From NCBI GenBank assembly GCA_007922195.1, contig ML682005.1:29461746-29525745 (forward strand): a DNA stretch of 64,000 nt, in the 5' to 3' direction. The stretch is from Podocnemis expansa (taxonomy: Eukaryota > Chordata > Testudines > Podocnemididae). A model generated the notes under the pieces. It was not told the DNA's origin and made no database searches. It saw only the letters and a list, made by a program, of their open reading frames with translations. The stretch's first letter is position 1, and each line of letters begins with the position of its first letter. The position numbers and the translations under genes were made by a program. Of this stretch, positions 19,721 to 32,804 are shown piece after piece.

Positions 19721-21850
19721 TTCTGAAAATTTAGGTGCTTAGTGAGTTTAAATTCCTACAAAAATTAGGTAGGAGTTTTGTGCATCATAGTGAAGCCATA
19801 ACTGGGATTTATACACCTAAAACAGGGATTTGGGTTCCTAACTATCTTTATGCAGCCAGTCCCCAATGATTCTCAAATGGAAAAAGAAGAACTGGAAAAA
19901 AATGGCAATAGAAAAAATCTTCATCCTTTTCCCCTACTTGGTAGCTTACAAGGTAGAAAATTATAACAATGTTATACATAAGTCTAAACATAGAGTTTTA
20001 TTGTGGAGACTCTACAATCACAGACACGGATTTTGAATTAGTTGTGGTTGCTGCTTCAAGGTGACTTGTTACTTCTAACTCCGACGGGACTGGATTTCAT
20101 GTTCTGAATCATGACAGTTTTATCTTCTATATTCTCAAGACTGTGCATAGTTTTGGGGTTCCTCTGGAATGTAACTGTCAATGGAGGCCATGAGTGTAGC
20201 AGGAGAGGCTGTCTTTCAGATAGCTAGGGCTAACCAACTGATCAAAAACATTCAACAGTGCCAAGTCATAGTGACATTCAGGACATCATACTAATCTGAT
20301 GGGGGAGGGGAACAGAGGACAGTTATGACACTGTTCAACCCTCATCTTTATGAAGTAACTCATGTCAAAACACTTTATTTTGTAAGCCAGAGGGTTTGGT
20401 GACAGCCACTGAATGTGTGGCATATTTGAAATAAAGAAACCAGAAAATTTTAAATCTCCGTTATGTTAGCTCCACCAGAGTCACGACTTCTCTCAATTAT
20501 GAATGACCCAAAAATATTTGTTTCTTTAAAGTAACCTTCCTACAAAAACTATTTTTATATGGGTGGAATAATCTACAAAGCATATTTTCATTATTTTACA
20601 AAAGTAAGGGAAGAAAATAGTCCTACAAACTGATTATTTACTTTGTTTGAGTTTGTTCTTTACTCAGGTACTGAGTTATGGCCACATGGAAGATTGATAG
20701 GTGGATGAGGTGAAAGATGTAATTAAAAAACAATAATATAGCTTGAGTTCAAATGGAAAGAAAACAAAACATGAAAGACAGGAAACAGCAAGGAAAGCAA
20801 GATAAATACTGGAAAGAAATGTCATGAGTGAACAGAGTCAAAAATAGCGTTAGGATGAGAAAGTAAATACATATTTTAAATCTCCACAGAGAAGATAGCA
20901 ATGTATAAAATAAATACCTTTGCCCAGAGAAGACTGGAATGGAAACGAAAATAACCAAAACTATTATTTTCTATTTAATGAAAATAGGTTAGAGAAATAA
21001 TATGCATTTATAAAAAGTTTTTTTGCTTAAGGGTTTCATATTATTTTTTTCAAACATACATGCTTGTACACAACATTTTTTCAAATAAACATTAGCCCCT
21101 TTAAAGATGGAGAACGTAATGTATTTTTAAAAAGCTAAGGTAAAAAAAAACTTTAGACACGAGTTTGACAATTTTTGCTAAAGATCACAGTAAATCTCAG
21201 AGCTCGGATTAGAAGATGGGTCTTTTATGCCCTATTCTCAGTTTCTATTAATATGTCAAAACCCTCTCACTATTCTATATAAAAAGTTTTATTTATGTAA
21301 GGCAGTCTTAGAAGCTTCTGGGAGGCAACTAATCTGCATGGGTCCTATATTAGCATGAGCACAATTAGGTATTAGCAAAGTGGGTTAAGGGCATAGTGGG
21401 TAATGGTATTTGGGGTTAATCTGATCACAAATCTGTCAATATCTGTAATTCTACTGAAGGGAAATATGAAATACTGTCTCTTGTGAATTCCTACTATCTG
21501 ATTGTGCCAAATCTGTTTGGGTTAGTTAAAGGGTAAAAGCTACCCTTAGCTAAAAAGAGACTTGTAAGAGAGGCCACTACCTATTTCAGCCTGGAAAAGT
21601 TTAAGAATGGGGTGGGGTTTTGTATAGCTCTTTCTAGAGCAATGCTTGAGGTATTTTGTCTCACCTCATAGCCCTACTGTCAAATGATAGATCTGGTTGA
21701 GCTTTGTTATTTTAATCAAAGTAGCTGTTTACAGCTACTGTATATCATTATGTATAAACTGAGATTTTTGTGCATGGAAATTGGCTTCAAAACAGGCACT
21801 GGGATTATCCATGGGAAAATATAGTAAACTGCCCTAGGCCAACAGTTTTA
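19721..21850. other. Intergenic, no recognisable feature
   Basis: AT-rich unique sequence, with a diverged AGGTGCTTA-type repeat at 19735-19850. No coding region is identified. Confidence 0.45.
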
Positions 21851-21949
21851 CTGATCAGACTGCAGCCCCAGTATAGCCAGAGCTGCCATCTTGGGCAGTC
21901 TGCCTGGGCTGGGGCTGGAGTAAGGAGGAGACTCTGACATCTGGAGCAG

Positions 21950-22600
21950 CCAGGTAAGTGGGTCTGGGGGGTGGCTGGCCTGGGCATTGGGGGGCAGGTT
22001 CTGGGAGGCCAGGGAAGCAGCGGCAGGGCCTGGAGAGTAGGCAGAAAGCAGCAGCAGTGTGCAGGAGCTAGGGAGGGGGTTGGGGGGACTAGGAAAAGTG
22101 GCAGGAGGTCCCAGGAGTTTCAGGGAGCTTAGGGAAGCAGAGACAGGGCCTGGGGATTTGGCGGGGGGTTCCTAGGAGGCCAGGAAAAGTGGCAGCAAGG
22201 GTTTGGGAGTGGGGGGAAAGGGGTGGAAAGGGTGTTGGGGAACAGGGGGACAACAGCAGGGAACTGAGAAGGTGGCACTGAGCAGGGGGACAGCAGGAGG
22301 AGCAGAGAGAGAGCGGGGAGGAGCACAGGGGCAGCAGTGAAGAATAGAGAGGGCAGGGGGCTAGCGGGAGGAGCAGGGGGCAGGAGTGAGGAATGGAGAG
22401 AGCAAGAGGGAAGGGGAAAAGCAGCAGCAGCAGGGATTTGGGGGTTAGGGATGCTGTCAGGAACTCCAGAGGAAGCTAGCAGCACTGGATGGGGGGGGGG
22501 GGTTGGAGCCCGGCCCAACGGGGGCCCCCCGCCCCCCCCCCGGGCCCCCCCTTTTTTGCCCCTTTTTGGGGCCAGAATTGGGGGGGGTCAGTTTATGCAT
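21950..22600. repeat. G-rich low-complexity tract
   Basis: Runs of GGAGCAGGGGGCAGGAGTG-like units give a strongly G-rich plus strand. It ends in a block of long homopolymers (22488-22590) that looks like poor base calling. The frames through it on both strands (up to 129 codons) are compositional artefacts. Confidence 0.7.
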
Positions 22601-23404
22601 GGATCAACTTATACACAAGTATATACAGTACTTGAGGTTTAAGAGCTGAAATCACTGAAAGAGGCAAACGCTCTGTCTCTGAGCAGAAATCACTGAAGAG
22701 GAGCAGTAGATGGAGTGACCAACAGATGGTGAGAGCGGCCAGCGGTGAGCTGGGCAGTGCAAGTGACTGGTGGGCAGAGCCAGAGGACAGTGAGAGGGCC
22801 AGTGGCGAGCTGGGTGGCACAAGTGACCAGTGGGTGGAGCTGCCAGACAGCGGGTGGAGCCAAGAGACAGTGCTAGTGGAAGGAGTGAGTGACCAGTGGT
22901 TGGCACTGATGGACAGCTGGCGTGAGAGACACTCCCTACGTACCCAAGGGTGTGTTGGGAGCCTGTTTTTCACTGATTCTCCAGATCAGTGCCAGTTTTG
23001 CTATTGAGTTCACATGTGCTGTTATGCTATGTGGCATCATGCTGGGAACCTGTTTTGCATTGAGATTAGTGTTGGGTTTGCTATTAAGCTCCCATGTGCT
23101 GTTATGCAGTGTGAGATCATGTTGGGAACTTGTTTTGCACTGATCCTCCAGATCAATGCTGATTTTTGTTATTGGGCCTTTTACATTCTGCATTTATCAT
23201 TATTAAAAATTCTGTGTACTACACTCAGCCTTGTGCTTGCGAGTGGGGAAGCATTACCCTTTCGGGGTGCCCAGGGAATAGCGCATGATTTCCCAGGATA
23301 CTGGATGGGGGCTCAAGCTGGTTGGTACTGTAACACTATTTGGAAACCCCTAGATATTGAACCCAGCCCTTGTTCTGCCAACTCGCCCTGGCAGAAGGGT
23401 TACA
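22600..23404 (+). mobile_element. ERV-type LTR-like segment
   Basis: The right part has a late-LTR look: TTATTAAAAATTCTGTG, then CTTGTGCTTGCGAGTGGGGA, a GC-rich stretch, and a terminal CAGAAGGGTTACA. An internal imperfect tandem repeat lies at 22957-23190. The left boundary is uncertain and no internal retroviral genes are visible, so this would be a solo LTR. Assignment rests on general LTR layout and recollection of similar reptile repeats, not on a search. Confidence 0.35.
22957..23190 (+). repeat. Imperfect tandem repeat, about 80-87 bp, nearly three copies
   Basis: Units start with GGGARCCTGTTTT at 22957, GGGAACCTGTTTTGCA at 23044 and GGGAACTTGTTTTGCA at 23124. Each contains CATGTGCTGTTATGC or its remnant. 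The last unit is partial. Confidence 0.75.
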
Positions 23405-25921
23405 TTTAACATGAATAAATTATTAGGGCTGCATTGTATTTATGTTCCGTACATTTCCATAGATTAATGTATATATAAAATGCTTTCCTACCAATTCAGT
23501 ATCTAAATTTAAAGCTCTTATTGACTTATAATTGTTACATGAATTCCTAAGGTGCCTATTATTTTAATACCTGGATATATATTATGAAAGGAACTTCATG
23601 GTTTATCACTCAGTCCTTTTAGAATGAACATGACAGCAAAACTATAGATCATACAAGGGATAGAAAGGCCTACCACCAGGTCAGTATGAAACGTAGAACA
23701 CTGTGTAACTCACAGTGTTGCATATTGAGAAACAATACATGGGGGACAGATGATCAGGAAATGTAATCAACAAGACAAGAGAGTATGTTTGCAAGAAAGT
23801 ATGTTTGAAGCAGCCTAAGAACCAGATGGAGAAGGGAGGCTAGACTAGATCATATAAAGGGCCCTGTGAAAGGCTGAAGAGAAGATGATTATCCACTACA
23901 GGATGCAGCTGTGTGGCCACATGCTAGGGCTGAGAGATGTGGAAGAGTTTTAAAACAGTTGTAAAGAGCAGGGTGGCTTTGTGTCCTATTAGCCCACTGA
24001 TGCAATGTTCCAGCAGCTAAATGTCACTCTAATGATGCTGCATTTGGCTGTTGTCAGGCCCTCAACTTTAAGCTGAAGAATTCAAAGCACCAGTCTGATA
24101 CCATGAAAATCAAAAGATAGCAATGAGTTGGGGTTGCAGGCAGATGGAATGTGACTGGAATTCGTCGCTGGATTTGGTTCTCTGTTTGGATCATTAGCTT
24201 TCCTGGCCCAGGCCTGGTATTGAAGGGGAGTGTGACATGAACACTAATTTGGTGTCACACAAGGCTTGTGGATGTAGTGTTTTAGCAAATCTATTTGTAT
24301 TGTTATGGGGACTTTATGGGCAAATCTGTTGCCATGGCTATTCATACTTAGTAACATAGCACTGCCCCATATTCTTCAAGAAGGCTTCTGTTGTGCTACT
24401 TTTCAAGAGCCATGAGAATAGTGATCTGCCTTTGTATGTAGACCTCTTCAATCACCCAGAAACTTACCTGTCGTCTAAAACCTTTTACTGTCATCTTATG
24501 CTACCACAGAATATGACTGTGGAAACTGCTTGGTATAATGGTCAGTGAAACAGTCATTAATCACTCTTGTCACTGATCCAGCCATCTGTCCACCAGGTTT
24601 TGATCTGTCAAGACACTTGTGGTCATCTCTGAACTGCTTTTGAACAGGACAAGGCAACTGTGTGGCCAGTTTCTTTAAATTAGGCTTCTCTAATGACCAA
24701 GGATGCAGTTGCAACCAACTTCAGAGTGTTTCTCATATCCTTGATGTGTGTCTACTGACTTATTTCATTGGTAGGCTAGTGGCTCTCTGCCTAGCTGCTG
24801 CTGATGCCATCAAAGGGCTGAGCACATTGTGAGTATGCTAATAAGTGGCATTCTGCCCAAGGGAGAAATAGAAGTCTATTTTAACTCCATGAATGTTCAA
24901 TGATATAACAGCACTGTTTTCTAGCTTGAGGCTGTGACCTCTGCTTCAAAGAAGTTGATGATTGGACCATAACAAAAGCCTATTTACTGGATTTCCAAAT
25001 GCTTCATCTATGCTAAAGATCAGGTGCAGTTTATGTCATATTGTATGAGAAGATGCAGTAACTCCCCCAAAAGAATACCATATTTTTATGAAGGCCATGA
25101 CATCACGATCCATCTGGCTAGAAATGTCATTTATATTAACACTGATGATGGGATGCCAATACCAAATGCAGCACGTGCAGCTATCTTGGAAAGGAAGTTC
25201 ATATGTTTGCAAGGTGGCTTGTATTCCACCAGAACTCTACATTTGTTTCAACATGAGACATTGTATGAGGCAGTTCTCAGATAGGACCTTGCACATATTG
25301 AAGGTTGTTTCAGAAGAGAGCACAGCTACACCTTCTTTCTAGCCCCATGCGGGCTCCTGCTTCACTGTGGTATTAGCTGGAATGAGCTCTACACCCCTGC
25401 ATTCTTTTCTCTTTTGTGAGTGGGCATTTCTGGCTTCTCCATGCGCTGTTTTGATTCATTTAAATGAATCAACATGTTCTTTCTCTGCAATATACTTTGA
25501 GTATTTTTGTTTCTCTCAATGGTCCCTTTACAAAACACTAAGTATGAGACATAATTCATTAAAAAATATATTTGTGCTTTTTTTGTGGATGTATGTCTCT
25601 CTCTCTCTGTGTATATATGTGTGTGTGCATTTGATCAATACGTGCTTAACTAAAAAATAAATCTCCCTTTTTAATTCACTATTCATTTCATTGTGTACTG
25701 CTAGAACTTGCCTTTACCTTATTTCTGTGTTCCCCACTGTGTGCATTTTAAATTATATGTAGATCATATTTCTTAATTTACAGATTAGTGATCCAGATAT
25801 TTGTGAGAAGCAGGTAATATTTATAATTACTGGTTAATTCAAAATGAATATTTATTTTGCTACCCACACATCTTTGAATTAAGTCAGCATTTGTTGTCCT
25901 ATTTATAAACTGATTTTCTGG
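23405..25921. other. Intergenic, no recognisable feature
   Basis: Mostly unique sequence with a TC/TG microsatellite near 25594-25628. The short frames near 25024-25342 show no motif I recognise. Confidence 0.4.
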
Positions 25922-26530
25922 TGTAGCAGGGTGAGGTGGCCGCCTTCTGGACAGGAGAATTACCTACACGGGGCCAGGCTGGGAACCAGCAGGATGGAGC
26001 CAAAGGGAGAGGGGGCTGTATAAAAGGCCAAACAGGAAACTCATGGGGGGAAGCTCCCCAGAGAAGGATGGACTGACCACGAGAGCTCCCACTTTTGGAA
26101 GGCCCTAACCTTCCTCCTAGGGTGGTAGACGAACCCCAAGGAGACCAGGAGGCAGGGCCTTATCAGTATTCCCTTCCAGGGGAGGACCTGGAGGAGCTAC
26201 TGTTGATGGAGAAGCTTGAGGACCAGGGAGAGGGGCCTGCTGTGGATGGCCCCTGTGATTTGGAGGACCTGCCCTCCTCCAAAGACCCAGAGGACCTGAG
26301 AGAGGGGACTGCTGCAAATTGCCCCTGCAATCTTGAGGAGCTACTGTTAGGTGATAGTCCTGAGGGGTAGCCAGACCTGCCACCTACAGACAGTGAAGAT
26401 TTGACTGGGATCCCTCTGCCAGTATGCTCTGATACATGGAGGAAGACCATGAGACCCAGGTAGAGGGGCGGAAGTAAGGGAGAAAGTAGCCGAGGGACAG
26501 CGGGTGATGGTCCTGTAGCCCGAGATTTTG
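25922..26530 (+). mobile_element. LTR-like segment with acidic frame, unassigned family
   Basis: Starts TGTAGCAGGGTGAGG and has a TATA-like GGCTGTATAAAAGGCC near 26014-26030. It then has an open stretch (26095-26370, 91 codons) rich in Glu, Asp, Leu and Pro, with repeated DLEELLL-like and EDLEELLL-like units. The layout matches 62085-63165, which also has a TATA-like box followed by an acidic leucine-rich stretch. I do not recognise the protein. A retroelement fragment is more likely than a host gene. Confidence 0.35.
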
Positions 26531-26608
26531 CCACATAATTGGCTTTAATTAGTGAATAAGAAAAACCTAGTGAAAATAAGGGTAAGGCAATCTAGCAGAA
26601 AACCCCCG

Positions 26609-27660
26609 TTGACAAGAGATTCCAGCTAAGATACATTAAGGTAAGGTAATATAAAGAATAGATTAAATTAAAGTAGAGATGCAATGTTCAAAATGGACAT
26701 TAGATGGCACCTAACAGATCTGTGCATTAGAAGGATTAGAACAGTGCACAAAAATGAAAAGACATATCAAGGGAAGAGAAGCTAGGTCACGATGGTGGAT
26801 GATTTTAAACTTTTGACCTCCCTCACTCCCCCTCCCAGCTAACTGACCAAAACTGGCCCAAAACCAGTTGGAATTAGGTAAAAGCGGCCATCCAGGTAAT
26901 GAGTCACCACTCCAAATATGGGGAAAGGAGGAAATCACTCTGTTGTATGATTGGTTAAGGAGATACGAGTGGGCAGTTAAGATGTATAAGAAGCAGCACC
27001 TTCAGCTGAACTTTGGAGATCTCTCCCACTCCTTATTGGGTTACACTGGCCTCTGGCTATGTTCCTGCTGCACTAGGAGTCACACTCTCACACATCCCAA
27101 GAGAGAGTAACAACATCTCTGGTGGAATTCTATCAGCTTAGTCACGGGACTTAGTATCAGAAGGGCACCTCCGGACTTAGTCTCTGAGCGAGGAGAACTG
27201 CTGCTAAGTGGAAGTGCCAAGACAATGACACAGAACCAGAGACTGGCAGACAGGATTTAAGACCAAACTCCATCTGATTGTGGGAAGGAAGAAAACAAAA
27301 AGGATTCCAGGAAGGGTAGGAAATCATAGGTTAAGGTCCTAGATCAAAAGCCACAAACTGGTCATAAGCATTAACCACTGATGGGGGCCCAATCCTTACT
27401 AAATAGTCCATGGCACTAGGTAAACCAATGAAACAATTTAAGCTGAGACAACCTCTTTGTGTTGAAAGAGGGAAGTAAATTTAAGATCGGAGATCTCCTC
27501 ATTCTGCAAGTGACTGATCACCTCTTGCTGATTGTTATAGTCTGTTAAGTGTTTAGGTATCAGTTTGTGATGCTTTAATGTGTTTTGTTTTATTGTTAAG
27601 TCTGTGATCATATGTCTGTAATTTCAAGAAGTGCAACCCAGCAAAGCCATATTCCATTAT
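26609..27660 (+). mobile_element. ERV-type LTR-like segment
   Basis: Begins TGACAAGAGATTCCAGC. It contains a TATA-like AAGATGTATAAGAAGCAGCA near 26980-27000, followed by a region ending in T-rich sequence near 27590. The layout resembles a long retroviral LTR. No gag, pol or env is visible on either side, so a solo LTR is the best guess. Both boundaries are approximate. Confidence 0.3.
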
Positions 27661-28279
27661 AAACAATCATTCTGTACTGCTTGGTGTGATACATAGGTAT
27701 TGATTTAAATACATATTGTCAGTCTTTGAATCTCTATGACACCTGTCTTTAAGTAAATGACAATCCCTGTTGTAAAAGAACTTCTTGCTCTGGGTGTCTT
27801 CATTGCTCTGAGTCTGTTCTTGATTGGTGGGTGGTAGCTGTATTTCCTCCAGGAGTTTTACCCATTTAAGCAGCACTGATCTCACCAGTCTGGTTTGGAG
27901 GCAACCAAACATTATCTATTGCTTTCAGGAAGCTTAAAATCCCGCAGTTAAAGTTCTGAGGTAACAGTTCGGCTGATTAGCAGTCAGCGTGTCCTGCTGT
28001 TGCCCTCTGTGGCACCACCAAAATTGCCAGGGTGACTTCTTTCTGGGGTGGCGGAGGGCCCAGACACAGCGCCAAAAGCCAGCCTGGGAGACATCTTTCT
28101 GAAGCATGCCTTGGGACCCCCATCCCAGCTGACACTGAAAGTGGCCACCAGAATGGCTTGCTGCTGAAATTTCAGGTGGCAGCCATTTTTGTTTGAGTGT
28201 TTGTGTTTTGTTTTGTTTGGTTTGGTTTGGCAGAGGGGGCTGCCAGCATAGAACAAGGGTTGGGAAGCAGTGGATGACG
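27661..28279. other. Intergenic, weak repeat traces
   Basis: No gene is recognised. The 27934-28311 minus frames come from a moderately GC-rich stretch without motifs. Confidence 0.35.
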
Positions 28280-28312
28280 CAGGGGTTGGCAAAGGTTGCT
28301 GACCCCTGCATT
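28280..28312. mobile_element. hAT-type terminal hairpin
   Basis: GCAGGGGTTGGCAAAGG followed by CTGACCCCTGC forms a hairpin of the CAGGGGTTGGCAA type found at ends of hAT MITEs. The rest of an element is not evident. Confidence 0.4.
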
Positions 28313-30130
28313 ATAGCATACTTTCTTGGTTTAACAGCTTCTGGAGAAATGTTGTTAAAGAGATGGTGTGAAAAAAAAGATGTCCTCTTGGTTCAGAATG
28401 GTGCTCCAGAACTAAACTTTAGGTTTTAGTATATTCCCATACAAATGAGTTGGATAAATAAGTTGTTTACAAAATGGTGAGAATTAATAAGGAATTACTA
28501 TCTATCTTGTAACAGATTTTGAATGTTTCCAGATAACTTTAAGAAGAAAGCTGTGGACTAAAATAAAATCTGGAAGTCATGCTTTTTTCAAAGCAATACA
28601 GTGCATTTAGGAGAATATAATTCAGATATAAATGCCGTAGCACATTAGAAGAAGTAATAGATTAATACTGATATTTAGAATTTTATACATTGGGTTAGAT
28701 CATGATTTATCATCTAATTACAGCAAACTAGTTTAAAGTTTAGTGTTACTTCCAAGAATGAATCATATTTTATTCACGCCTCTTAAAGGAACAGCTGATT
28801 GATGACTCTTATTAGTTGGCTATTGTGAGCTATTACAGTATTTATAACAAGCAATTACAATATAATTCAAGATGGGAAATATTGCTGTGCATACCTAAGC
28901 TACAGGGGAATTTCACTTCATGGTTAATTTCATTTCAATGGTGATGTATATTTTTTCTATATCAGGTTGTTAACTTTGTAAAGAAGAGGAAAGGTGCTCT
29001 GTAAAGTGGGTGTTTTTTGTTTGGTTTTCCATTTGTGTTCACCTTTGCATGTCCATGGGCTATTGGCAGCAAATGTCAAAGCACCACAACCCCCTTCCCA
29101 AAATCCTTCCCAAAATGACCTGAAGTAGAAAGTATAAACATTCTCACTTGGAAGCTTCTTGTTGTTAGATATCAAAGTCAAGTGTTTCGTGTAGTTTTAG
29201 TCTGGATTTGATTTGTGGGTGGGTGGGAGGGTGTGTGTGTGTGTGTCTCCTTACTTGATATACATGGAAAATCCAGACGCTTGTGATATTTACCTATAAC
29301 CAGCTGTTATAAAGTTTGGATGTTGGATTACAATATGAAGATCTTGAGAGACAACATAAAGCATTTAAGTAGGTCTGAGCCACCCCTAAATTTCAGGAAG
29401 GCTCATATCTAGAACTGAATTTAACATGTTCCTAACCTTAAGCATTTAAGCAATCCCATTAAAACTAACTTTCATGATTAAAATTGGGCATATGATGATT
29501 TGAGCCTGAGGCAGAACTTCAAATTTTTCAGCAAGAAAGGTTTTATAGGAGATGTTTCTGGAACATTGAATCACATTATTATTAGGTTCCTTTAAAAAAT
29601 CTCAGCCCTGATAAATAAATGACATGAGGTTCACAGGAATGAACAGGAAAAAATAAAAAGTATAACAAATCAGATTCTGAATGAACTTGCAGATGTACAA
29701 TATATAGGTAAATACTCAGAAATAGGGAGGTATTTTCTTTTTTATTTCTTACTTAGCTCAACAACATGAATAACTACACAGAAAAGGATTAATTTAAAAA
29801 GGAACAATGATGGTTTAACAAATCATAGAAAGTCTCTGAAATTTCAAAATGACAGTGAAATGGATGCATAAATAACTGAATCATTCCCAACTATGTTGCA
29901 ACTGACATGCACTTAAAATATTCTGACTTCATCTGTCATTTCACATACTTTTATGTTCAATTTGTTTAATTTTATGGTTTATGTGGATATGGCTGAATCA
30001 AAGATGTTGACTATAAATTCCCAACTTTATACATGATTGCTTGGGATATGGTAGTAAAACTAATCATTTCTAAAAAAACAAATAAGAAAATATACTCAAT
30101 CAACCCAGCAGGATTAACAATACAATACCC
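28313..30130. other. Intergenic, unique sequence with a GT microsatellite
   Basis: A GGGT/GT repeat lies at about 29215-29248. Otherwise it is AT-rich with no feature I can support. Confidence 0.45.
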
Positions 30131-30131
30131 T

Positions 30132-30628
30132 TAAGCTATGCCCACACGATGCTTTTAAATCGAAACAATGACTGTTGTTTCAATTTAAAAGTTGTCATGT
30201 CTAAACAAAGTTTTGTTATTTCAAAATGATGATCCCCATCATTTTGAAATAACAAACTTATTTCGAAATAGTAAAACCTAGGCTGAAATTGAAATAGATG
30301 TTATTTCGAAATGGTTGTTTTGAAATAACGCCATTCGGACGTGCTATTTTGAAATAACCATTATTTTGATTTAACACTCTTGCGCTTCTCTTTCCCATGG
30401 TGCCTTCCTTTTTCTATATATTGGCTGGCAACATGGCCCTGCCAGGGGGGCCATTTTGCCACACCTCCCATGCTGCCCCTCTTCTGATTTGAAATAGCAA
30501 GTCCTGTGTCCAGACTTGCTATTTCAATTTGAGGGTTTTGCTTATTTTGATTTAAGTGAATTTGAAATAATGATTTTATTTTGCATTAACTTATTTCAAA
30601 ATAAGCATCTAAATGTGGACATAGCCTT
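30132..30628. mobile_element. MITE, TTCGAAA type, flanked by TTA
   Basis: The ends are AGCTATGCCCACACGATGCTT and the complement of AAGCATCTAAATGTGGACATAGCC, and TTA lies on both sides. The interior has many TTTCGAAAT/ATTTTGAAAT palindromes, with arm pairs such as CAATTTAAAAG and ATTTTGAAATAAC. A TTA target duplication with a short TIR is typical of PIF/Harbinger elements. No transposase is encoded. The termini match the 7119 and 1-450 elements. Confidence 0.75.
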
Positions 30629-30671
30629 ATCTTATTATCAATGCCCTCTGTTAGAAACACAGACTTTGCTG

Positions 30672-30755
30672 ACAAGTTCCAAAGGGGTAGCCATGTTAGT
30701 CTATGTGAGCAAAACAAACAAGGAGTCCCGTGGCATTTTTAAAACTTGTATATAT
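30672..30755 (-). mobile_element. PLE-tail repeat fragment
   Basis: Contains TCCAAAGGGGTAGCCATGTTAG, GCAAAACAAACAAGGAGTC and CGTGGCATTTT. It is the inverted PLE tail, truncated after about 80 bases. Confidence 0.7.
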
Positions 30756-32557
30756 ACACAGCCCCCTAATTAAAGCTGTTTTCACTTCACAGTTAGTCCA
30801 GGTTATTGGCACCTGGGTAGGGTTAGCCAGCCCTGGTGTGAGCATTCCTGTAGCAAAGCCCCACCTGCATTAATGCCCTTACTGTTTATGTTTTTACCCT
30901 GTTGGTCTGAGAGCATTTTACATGGCTTTTCAAGCTAAAATGCTCTAGCATTCTTCCCAGTCAGTTTGTGAAGAATTTGTTTTTTCCTTTGGGAAGAATT
31001 ACGGGAAGGCATTGGAGGACTATTAGCACAAAAGTTACTTAGCCTAAGTTCTCAGTGTAAAGTAGGCAGTTCCAGCTTGAATTCAAGTATAACTTGGACC
31101 TAACCCTACTCCAGACAGGTAAACTAATCTGCCTTTAAGGTACCTTTGAATGCAGATCAGGGGCTTTTTTGTATGGACAGCTCATAGTTTAAGAGCTAGA
31201 ATCTGAACAGAAGAAGAGACTAACTGTGCAGTGTAGATAATATCCTAAGAATAACTGGACATCATAAAGTAAGATGATATTCTGGCTCATTTGGACTAGC
31301 AGGTAACAAGTTCTTACTATATCAGTTTATTTCTACTCTTGGGCTTGCACACTAACACAGATATTTTCTGGATAAACCACTACATTAAACTTTTTAGGGA
31401 TGAAGTATTTAAGTCCATTTATTAACTTAAGCATTCAATAATCGTTACACTAATAATTGATAGATTATAGGGATCTAAATACTTAGCCCTTTCCTCTACC
31501 CTTCTCTCTAAAGTGATTTTAACTGTAGACTTATTGTAATGTTAACCAATATATTTCTTTCTTAAAGCAAGCATGGCACATTACAACTGGAGAACATAGG
31601 TTTGAAGGTAAAACACTTTGCAATCTTGAGCATACGCTAACCACATTTCATTTAATTGGTTTCAAGATGCAGAGTATGCACCAGAAAAAAATGATCTTGG
31701 CAATTTTTATTGAATAAAACCTTATTATAGCTGGGAAGCAGTATAATAAATAATTGTAACCTTTGCCTGGCACAGCTATCGGTTATGGTAAGGCCAACAT
31801 CTTCTCAGGGGACTAAAGACAATCTTGATACTAATTACCATTTTCTATATGAAATGTTAACCATCTAAGAATTAATGGAACAAATCTTTTCTTCTAATCT
31901 AATGTTTCAAGAATTATTTCATCCTTAAATTCTTTAGTTACCATATCGATGAGTAGTGAATGCAGAATGTATTTTAAAAGTATTCATCTCTTTTTCTTTT
32001 CCCTGAGAATGTTAAAGAAGATAATGTACAACACTGTATTCTCATATTTGGCTTTTATTTGATAAGGGACACTCAACCAAGGGCAAATCCCTACATTAAA
32101 ATGTTACTAACGTTTGAGAGTTGACTGATGCAGCATTATAAAATGGTTTGATCTTTCCAGTCACTTACAAAGCCATCAATCCTAACACATATGGACACTG
32201 AGATGAAGCATCCAGGCAAGCGTGGAAAATGGCACCTTGTCTCTGTCATAGTCACAGTGAGCAGATAACTTCGGTTAGGTCTGAAGCCATATGTTATCTC
32301 CCTGTACTGCGCTGGAAGTGGAAATAGATTTAGAAGAAACTTCTTCAATGAACTAGGGGACTGTACCTCCAAACCTAATGGTGTTTAATAGTAACATGTG
32401 TACCTGGTTCCTGACCTATCAGAGAGCTGCAGGCAGCATAATGGTACTATGGTGAATGTTCAAACAATTAGGCAAAATTAAGTGAAGAGCAAAGCTGAAG
32501 TCTTAGTTCTTTTGAGAAACATAAAACTTATTTGGAGAAAATACTACATAATATGCT
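30756..32557. other. Intergenic, no recognisable feature
   Basis: AT-rich unique-looking sequence without a supported gene. Confidence 0.4.
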
Positions 32558-32645
32558 GTTGGGATGATTCTTACACTAGCAAGCAGAAGGGTTGTATGGT
32601 CTAAAAGGTAACTTCCACCTCTGTTTTCCATGATACTCTGAACTC
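32558..32645 (+). mobile_element. Diverged CR1 3' terminal fragment
   Basis: GGGATGATTCTTACAC, TATGGTCTAAAAGGTAACTT and CCATGATACTCTGA follow the order of a CR1 3' end but are strongly mutated. Confidence 0.45.
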
Positions 32646-32804
32646 CGTTTGTCTCTAATTCATCAAAGTTATTAAGATCATGCCTTATCTTAAACATGAG
32701 ATTAATCCAACTGTTTAATCCAACTGTTTATGCAGAAATAGTCTTATTTACTAAAAGAATAGTAATTGAGGGATAGGTTCTCAAACAGTCATCTGTGGTG
32801 ACTT

